A stretch of DNA of 64,000 nt from Steinernema hermaphroditum (lineage: Eukaryota; Nematoda; Chromadorea; Rhabditida; Steinernematidae), in the NCBI GenBank assembly GCA_030435675.1, contig CM059621.1:6820001-6884000 (forward strand), written 5' to 3'. The translations under genes were made by a program, and so were the position numbers. The first letter of the stretch is position 1; every line of letters begins with the position of its first letter. This document shows, in pieces, positions 57,752 through 64,000 of this stretch. The notes beneath the pieces are model-generated. The model did no database searches, was not told the DNA's origin, and saw only the letters and a program-made list of their open reading frames with translations.

Positions 57752-59160
57752 ATGCCAAGAAAAGATCAAATCAGCTACTTCTACCATCCGAACATTGGAA
57801 GGTTCAATTATAACCGCGATCACCCGATGAAGCCAGTCCGGTTGGCCGCGGTTCACGACCTCGTCACGCGTTTCGGCCTGCAAGAGCACATGACCTGCGT
57901 AGAATCGCCCCTCGCCAGCGCCACTGACATGAAACGGTTTCACACGTCGGAATACATCGACTTCCTGAGGACAGTCACCCCGAGGAGGGCAACTCTCTAC
58001 AAAGATCAAATCTCAGAATTCAACCTCAATGTTGACAGGTGGGTGCTGATCTTATAATGGTTGTTTTTTGTGCTTCACCTGAGAGTCATTGCTAATTTTC
58101 AGTCCTCTAGTTTCCGGGATCTTCGACTTCTGCTCGATGTACACAGGAGGAACCATCGCGGCAGCACAACGGTTAAACCGCAAAGAGAGTGAGATCGCGA
58201 TCAACTGGAGTGGAGGCCTGCACCATGCGAAGAGATCGGCGGCTTCAGGATTCTGCTATGTGAACGACATCGTCATTGGAATTATCGAATTGCTCAAACG
58301 ACATGAACGGTCAGCTATCGCTTGCGTCTCCCTCTCACTGTTCGCTTTCAGGGTGCTCTACATCGACATCGACGTGCATCACGGCGACGGCGTGGAACAA
58401 GCCTTCGCGAATACCGACCGCGTGATGACCCTATCCTTCCATCAATACGGACGCTTCTTCTTCCCCGAAAGTGGATGTATGTACGACGTGGGCCACGGCA
58501 AAGGACAATTCTACGCTGTCAACGTGCCACTGAAACCCGGAATCGACGATGCCTGCTACCACGCGCTGTTCAAACCTATCGTTCGAAAGGCGATCGAAGC
58601 GTACGATCCAATGGTCATCGTCATGCAGTGCGGTGCCGATTCACTACAAGACGACGAGCTGGGCGGTTTCAACCTGACCATAGATGGACACGCAGAGTGC
58701 GTTCGGTTCGTGAAAGGTTTCTGTATACCCATGCTCGTTCTCGGCGGAGGCGGCTACACGCCGAATAACGTGGCGAAATGCTGGACGTACGAAACGGCCG
58801 TTCTCATCGAGAAGGAACAAGCGATTCCGAGGCAGATTCCTGCTGAATCGGGTGAGTTCCCGGTGGACAAACACTTCTTATGATGTGATGTGTTTAGAGT
58901 ACGCAGCGTTCTTCCATCCGGATTACGAACTCAGGACGATCAACGCAGAAAGGATCGAAGATCTAAATACAGTACAGGTGCCAGCAGCCAACGTCAGGAG
59001 ATGTTGTTAATCTTTTAGTACATTTCAGTACATGAATGCAATCAGGATTTTTACGGAGTCGAATCTTTCTCTAGTCAAGGGCCCGCCGTCCGTTCAGATG
59101 AGGCCAATCGTCGAGGACTACTACGACAACGACGAAATCGCAAAAATGTACATCGGCTGA
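57752..59160 (+). CDS. hdac3: Class I histone deacetylase, HDAC3-type
   Basis: Five exons (57752-58038, 58103-58309, 58352-58851, 58898-58977, 59029-59160) give 401 residues. It is a zinc-dependent lysine deacetylase acting in nuclear repressor complexes. Visible are HPMKPVRL near the start, the catalytic GGLHHAKR pair of histidines, DIDVHHGDG with zinc ligands, SFHQYG, QCGADSL, and GGGGYT with the catalytic tyrosine, followed by [30 protein letters not shown] and PSVQM match HDAC3 better than HDAC1/2. The long acidic C-terminal tail of vertebrate HDAC3 is absent; the protein stops soon after PSVQM. An acceptor (TTTTTCAG) stands 10 nt before the ATG, a trans-splicing layout. AATAAA follows at 59204-59209. 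Confidence 0.95.
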
Positions 59161-59203
59161 TAGAGGTTTTGTTTTTGCTCTCTAGTTACATTTGTTACAT
59201 TGG

Positions 59204-59209
59204 AATAAA
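59204..59209 (+). terminator. Poly(A) signal of HDAC3
   Basis: AATAAA 44 nt after the stop codon. Confidence 0.8.
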
Positions 59210-59284
59210 CCTGTATTAACCTGATTACAGTTGCGACTGCGTCCGTGCCTGTTTTGTCCACAGCTAAGTAATATACCTGTGAAC

Positions 59285-59425
59285 GAACGAGGGAACGTTG
59301 CCGAGCTGTGATGGGAATCGGCCGGCGTCCCTCAAACGGCGGCACTGAGCTGACTTAAGCGGTCCTGTGAAGCGAATGAGAACACAAAACTGTGAATTGC
59401 ACAGGGGCATAATTACGGTTATGTG
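59285..59425. repeat. 140-bp duplicated element, copy 1
   Basis: About 95% identical to 61269-61411 in the same orientation. It starts near GAGGGAACGTTGCCGAGC and ends with AATTACGGTTATGTG, where CATAA and TTATG can form a small hairpin. There is no conserved open frame worth calling. It could be a duplicated non-coding RNA gene or a repeat; I do not recognise it as any U snRNA. Confidence 0.8.
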
Positions 59426-59914
59426 AGAAGAGTTGCAAAAGAACATGCTCACTATACACTGACCAGAACGGAATTTTACAGCTAATGCTAAATAGATTAG
59501 GGAAGTTTGGGTACGGTAGCGCATCGATGGAAACTCGAACAAGCTTCCGGGAGGAGAAAAAGAGGATAAAACAGCGGAATTTCGACGCACTCAAAAGCCA
59601 GAAATCCAACATAATCAAAGCATGTTCCCAAAGGGGTTCGCGGTTCGCAAGACCTGAAAAAATGAATCCCTAGGTAAGAAGCAGCTACATGCATGCCAGG
59701 ATGCCTTCCAACCAGAAATTGGAGTCAATCTCCAAAAGGGCCCCACATCATTCCCTTCACACCTCCCTCACACTTACCTTCCGCCGTTTGACCGTCACTT
59801 CGAGGCTCGGCGCTCCCAAGGGGCGGAGAAGCCCCTGTTCCCACGTTCACCACTTCCAGATCCTTCTTAAGCGCCTTGGTGTTAAGACCCTAGCCAGTTT
59901 AGTGCTAAGCAGCG

Positions 59915-60643
59915 ATGGAATCCGGCGACATGGTAGGAGAGCACCCTTGTCCCGTCAATGAAGAGCTTCTTCAGATGCTGACGAAAAGCGAAATCGAGAA
60001 GAAACGCCGCGAGGAGACGGCGAAAAAGGTGGAAGAGATGAAGGAGCTCCTGAGACGCCTCACGGGCGTCGACCGCTCGAAGGCAGAGAAGGCGGAGGTT
60101 TTCGCCGAAGTGTTCGCGCTCTTCAAGGCTCTTTTGATCCGAAATGGTCGGAAAGTCGACGACTCGATGATTCCCGCCCTCGTGGAACCGGAAAAACCCG
60201 AAAGTGTAGGCTTTCTTGCAGCCTCCCAGTCATGAAACATCCTTTCAGAAGGCCAGAAAACCCTACTTGGAGAAACTGCTCCGCGACAGGCTCAACTACT
60301 ACTACGACTCCTTTAGAACGCTCATCGAAATTACAAATGGAGCCAACTGGTAAAACTACCGTAATCCCTACCTATCTAACTCTTGATTTTGAGCACAAAC
60401 CTGGACAAACTGGCGACCCTCGAGAGGACGATATCCTGCATCCAGATGCTTGCCGCGGCGGCGAGTCAGAACCTGCCCCCTACAGCACCCACTCCGCCGC
60501 TGGCACAAGCCCCCGTGATCTTCCCCGTGTACCCTTTCCCCCAAGTCCTACACTTTGTGCCAGTTGTGTCCCCGGTGATTCCCGCCCCGCTCCCGGTGCG
60601 GCTTCCACAACAGGCGCCACAAAAGATCTGGAGGCCCTTCTGA
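59915..60643 (+). CDS. Hairy/E(spl)-type bHLH repressor with WRPF tail
   Basis: Three exons (59915-60205, 60249-60349, 60394-60643) give 213 residues. Residues about 25-75 form a bHLH: basic part EIEKKRREET, helix 1 AKKVEEMKELL, then RSKAEKAEVFAEVFALFKAL as helix 2, with the EKAE feature of HES factors. A helical Orange-like segment follows (DRLNYYYDSFRTLIEI). The end is proline- and valine-rich and closes with KIWRPF, a variant of the WRPW Groucho-binding tetrapeptide. It should be a nuclear DNA-binding repressor acting in development. The basic part lacks the proline typical of HES. The last intron ends in an unusual TTTTGAG acceptor, needed to keep frame. AATAAA lies 15 nt past the stop codon. 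Confidence 0.82.
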
Positions 60644-60658
60644 GATGTGTTATTAGAA

Positions 60659-60664
60659 AATAAA
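60659..60664 (+). terminator. Poly(A) signal of the HES-like gene
   Basis: AATAAA 15 nt after the stop codon. Confidence 0.75.
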
Positions 60665-61268
60665 AGGTGTGACGTTCTCTCGGCGACGTGTCGACGCTCT
60701 TCTATCACAGCAATTAGCACATCGATGTGATCGTCAAATGGAAGCAAATACAAACATGCAAATAGTGTATTTCATCTCTTTAGACCAAATACCATAACCA
60801 CACAACTAAAATGAGAAAGCTGAAGTTTTGGTTTTCAAGATTAAGTCAATGGGACACGAGATATACACGACCAACCGGTGTGGACACATCGAAAGATGGC
60901 AAATGAATCCGTAATGTGTCCATACGGGAGTAATAGACTGATTTTTTTAAACAGTCTGCAAAGTGCATCACTTCTGAAACGCCCTGAATATGAAACAGTT
61001 GTGCATTTGTTGTAAAAAATCACTTTTTTGGCCTTTCTGCTATATGAAATCCAAAGCGTATCTATGAACAGCCTTTTGGCCGAGATTCTGCGTGGTAGGT
61101 TTTACTCCTAAACACTGTGTTATTGATATTACCCACTAGATCTATAGATTCTTCTCGATCCATGACTGCTTTTGACATGACTGCATGACTTTAGAAGACT
61201 GCAATGACTGTTTTACTAACTTATTATCACAAAAGCGCTGTGTGCCTCTCACAAAATGCACTCATAGC
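60665..61268. other. Non-coding gap
   Basis: AT-rich, no supportable gene on either strand. Confidence 0.45.
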
Positions 61269-61411
61269 TGTGAACGAGGGAACGTTGCCGAGCTGTGATA
61301 GGAATCGGCAGGCGTCCCTCAAACGGCGGCACTGAGCTGACTTAAGCGATCCTGTGAACCGAATGAGAACACAGAACTTGAATTGCACAGGGGCATAATT
61401 ACGGTTATGTG
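61269..61411. repeat. 140-bp duplicated element, copy 2
   Basis: Same element as at 59285-59425, with about seven single-base differences and small length changes. The copies lie on either side of the HES-like gene in direct orientation, about 2 kb apart. Confidence 0.8.
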
Positions 61412-61604
61412 CTAATAAGACTCGTATTCTGCCATCTGAGTCTGTTCTGTACATCCCATTCTCATAGAAATACACCCAAATAATGCACTTTTAGGAATGC
61501 TATCAGAGGAATACGATGGTTTGCGCCGTCATATGGTCATTTATGTAACATCATTTGGTCTTCGGAACTCCCGTTGCCCTCTCTACGCCTATCCCTCAAG
61601 TAGG

Positions 61605-62913
61605 TCATCTTCCACTCGGATCTCGCCGGTCACCGTCCAACCCCGACCTCCTCCACAGCGCGTGCATCTCGGCGGCTGAGAAGCGCGAGTACTGGTAGTG
61701 GAAGACGACGAACTCGTCGAGCGTGTGGTGGTCGAATCCCTCGTTGTGGCGCAGCTCCACGCGGAGACAGTTTGCCACAACGCCCATCATGACGTCGTCC
61801 AGATGGATGGCCGGGACCTCGCAGATTCCGTCAAGGATGCGCTGCGCCGCAGATCGTGTGATTATGAAACTCGAGCCCTGGAAGTGACTTTTAGTGCTCG
61901 ATGAGATGGCGAGTACGGTACCTGGGTGAAAGGAGGGTAGCACATGCTGGGATACATCGTTCCCGGGACGTACCATGGCAGCCACCACATAAGAAGACGG
62001 GGATAGCCTCGGGAGACCTTTCCCAACATGTAGGTCTCGCCACTGGATGTAGAAATCTAGAGGCCATGATCTCTTAATAGGGCTGTTCGGGAGGAGTTAC
62101 CTGGTGTAAAGCTGTAGCGTTGACTATCGTATCGTCGTTGATCACGATGATATCCTGAATATTTGGCTTTTCCCTGAGAATGTACCCGTAAATCGCCATC
62201 ATTTTGAGCGTGAGGTTCTTGTAGGAGTCGACGAAATCCAGCTGCAGGATATCGCCAAAGTCATCGTTTTCTTTCTGCAGGGCATCATCGTTTCCAAGAC
62301 CTAAACTTGGGACTTCAAGCCACTGGTATTGTCACCTCCTCTACCAGTGACGAAGACGGTCGCCACTTCAGGCTGAAGCGTCGGTGCCCACGAGCGCCTC
62401 ACGAAGTTCCGATAGTCCGCCGATTTGGGCGCACTCCTGATGACCACGACCCTCTGATGTGAGTCCTCGACGATCCGCGGCTCAATGCGCGCATTTATGC
62501 GCTGGTTGAGGCCACAGTCAGTGTCTGGCTCCCGAACGGGGAAGAAAGACTTCACGCAGCTCCGGAGATCGTCACGGAGGGGCGTGTTGACGCCGAGGAA
62601 ATTAGACTGAGTGTAACATAGCAGTCGGAACGGAAGAAGGGAGCGTTCCAAGTAGTTAGTCAGCTGAAATTTGTGTTCTGTCTGCTTTTTGGGATCTGTC
62701 TGCTCTGAGTGTCTGTGCTCGGTTTATACAGTCTCAAATCATATCATGAATTTACTTTTCAGACAAAAAAAGCGGTTGGAGAATGATTACGGTACTTACG
62801 AAGAGGTAGGGGATGATCCAGGCGAACTGGAGGGTGAGGAGTTTTAGCGGCGACAACTTGGAAGACAGCGGTGACTTGAAGAAAGTCACCCGAATGAGTC
62901 GGCGCCACAACAT
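61605..62913 (-). CDS. GT31 beta-1,3-glycosyltransferase (galactosyltransferase family)
   Basis: Five exons (62913-62800, 62663-62336, 62300-62101, 62056-61922, 61877-61605) give 349 residues. The first 40 residues hold a short basic tail and a hydrophobic helix, the type II Golgi anchor. Family signs in order: VVVIRSAPKSADYRNFVRRSWA, ATVFVTGRGG, DFGDILQLDFVDSYKNLTLK, a DxD-like NDDT in VINDDTIVN, YPPFTQGSSFIITRSAA and the HLDDVMMGVVA site corresponding to EDVxxG. The acceptor linkage cannot be told from sequence; C. elegans BRE/SQV-type enzymes are relatives. The third intron uses the acceptor CTCTAG at 62057-62058; a nearby CCAG would break the frame. An in-frame stop lies upstream, so the start Met is the first available unless a 5' exon exists. 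Confidence 0.9.
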
Positions 62914-64000
62914 GGGTATGAGCGCGAAGGCGATAAAGATCGGGTACAGCGCGATTAAGGGGACATCTCCACATCAGCAACACCGGAGGATCGGAAGAAA
63001 CAATGTCACATGTACTCGAAAAGTCGATTTACCGTGTCGAATTAGCGAAAGCGCCAAACTGGCGAAATTTCGCGTCGTTCGCGATAATATCGGCGTTCGC
63101 CGTCTGTTCGCATGCCGTCAAAGGTGCACTGGCGAAGTGAAAAATCAAAAATTATGAACTGTATTGCATCTCTTTTTGTGTGGACTGTAGCCAGATCTGT
63201 AGACAGACGGAGATGGATGTAAACCGCAAGCTGTAGCAGCTTCCTTTCCAGCGCTGACTTCTACAGGCAAAAATTCGAAATATTTCCGTTTCAAATCCAG
63301 AGAGCGTCCACAAATCAGGATCTATCGTCAAATTCTACTTTTTGCCGGTTCTCATCGTGTGTTTTCCCGCCCTACTTTCCGTGTTTTCGAAGAGAAACCC
63401 AGTGCTGTCCAGCGATTCTGCAGATTCTCTCTTCCTACAAATCAAAATCCGTGTCAAACTGGTTGTTTTCGTGCCCGCGGAGACCACTGTTAGAACTCGC
63501 ATCGCCGTTACCGTAATCCTTGAGAATGGTGGATCTGGTAAAACCATTGAATCTGCGAGCTTCCAGAGGAGCTTACGTGTTTTTGGTTTGTGGCACGATC
63601 CGTAGCCTGAAATTGGTATGTAACGCGCCAGATCAGTCAAAAAACGACACAAATTGCGCATTTTCGGGTGAAGGCGGTCATTTTGATCCGTGCGTGTCGG
63701 GAAAAGTTAGAAAAACTGTCCAAAGTGGATCAAAAAAGAATTTTTTTCGAAATTTTCCGATATCGCTCATTTTGGGTTCATTCGATAGCCTACGTTCTCA
63801 TGAATGTTTTCCGTTTTGCCGTCGGAATCGCGACGATCAGATGCCATGAATCAAAATTTGAGGCCGAACGTATGACGATTACAGACAGTGGCGGTGTTTG
63901 TCGAATGAGCGGGTCCCGCAACGCTCCCCGCAACTCTGAATGTAGGAACAACTTGATTTGCGAGAGAGCCTTGCGGATTTCTTCTCTTTCGGTGCCAATT
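62914..64000. other. Non-coding end of window
   Basis: No gene supported. The frames at 63335-63661 and 63342-63605 are mirror frames of each other without family features. Confidence 0.45.

Noticed and set aside
59285..59425. 140-bp element as a U4 or other spliceosomal RNA
   Set aside because: A short TTGCCGAG match to U4 is all that fits; the U4 5' end, Sm site and stem order are absent.

Overview
The window looks like nuclear DNA of a nematode. Introns are mostly 34-50 bp with TTTTCAG-type acceptors, several start codons sit 7-10 nt behind a clean 3' splice acceptor (the layout of spliced-leader trans-splicing), and there is a nematode-type serpentine receptor and a CAB-1/NPDC1 homologue. 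The species cannot be fixed from the sequence; a non-AT-rich rhabditid, tylenchid or steinernematid-like genome is my guess. All multi-exon models below were built by hand from splice sites and reading-frame phase; none is transcript-confirmed.

Layout. 0-4.2 kb: mostly non-coding, with one tRNA-Ala. 4.2-5.7 kb: a Cys-rich, RING-like protein gene. 5.8-12 kb: two tandem cdc-48 (p97/VCP) genes on the minus strand, nearly identical except for a central block. A perfect heat-shock element lies behind the second one. 12.5-17.1 kb: a 15-exon exportin-5 homologue, divergent from cdc-48. 17.8-20.3 kb: ALG2 mannosyltransferase (minus). 23.6-28.6 kb: a divergent MFS sugar-porter family protein. 29-30.2 kb and 35.4-35.7 kb: amplified tRNA-His/tRNA-Ser pair cassettes; a further tRNA-Ser lies at 56.1 kb. 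30.5-31.5 kb: a serpentine receptor. 32.7-35.1 kb: weak small-gene candidates, an orphan terminal exon and a tRNA-His relic. 38.9-40.6 kb: cab-1/NPDC1 (minus). 43.1-44.9 kb: a secreted acidic protein (minus). 45-51 kb: gene-poor, with a foldback-type repeat. 51.5-55.7 kb: PI4-kinase beta. 57.7-59.2 kb: an HDAC3-type class I deacetylase. 59.9-60.6 kb: a Hairy/E(spl)-type bHLH repressor ending in WRPF. 61.6-62.9 kb: a GT31 beta-1,3-glycosyltransferase (minus).

Most genes are housekeeping or trafficking genes that do not form one pathway. ALG2 (N-glycan assembly), the GT31 enzyme, PI4K-beta (Golgi) and p97 (ER and ubiquitin quality control) all concern the secretory route. HDAC3 and the HES-like factor sit side by side and are both transcriptional repressors, but that pairing may be chance. 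The points most worth a second look are the intact exportin-5 gene in an apparent nematode, the mosaic conversion of the cdc-48 pair with an HSE on one copy only, the tRNA-His/Ser cassette family, the foldback element at 48.2-48.7 kb, and the paired 140-bp element flanking the HES gene.
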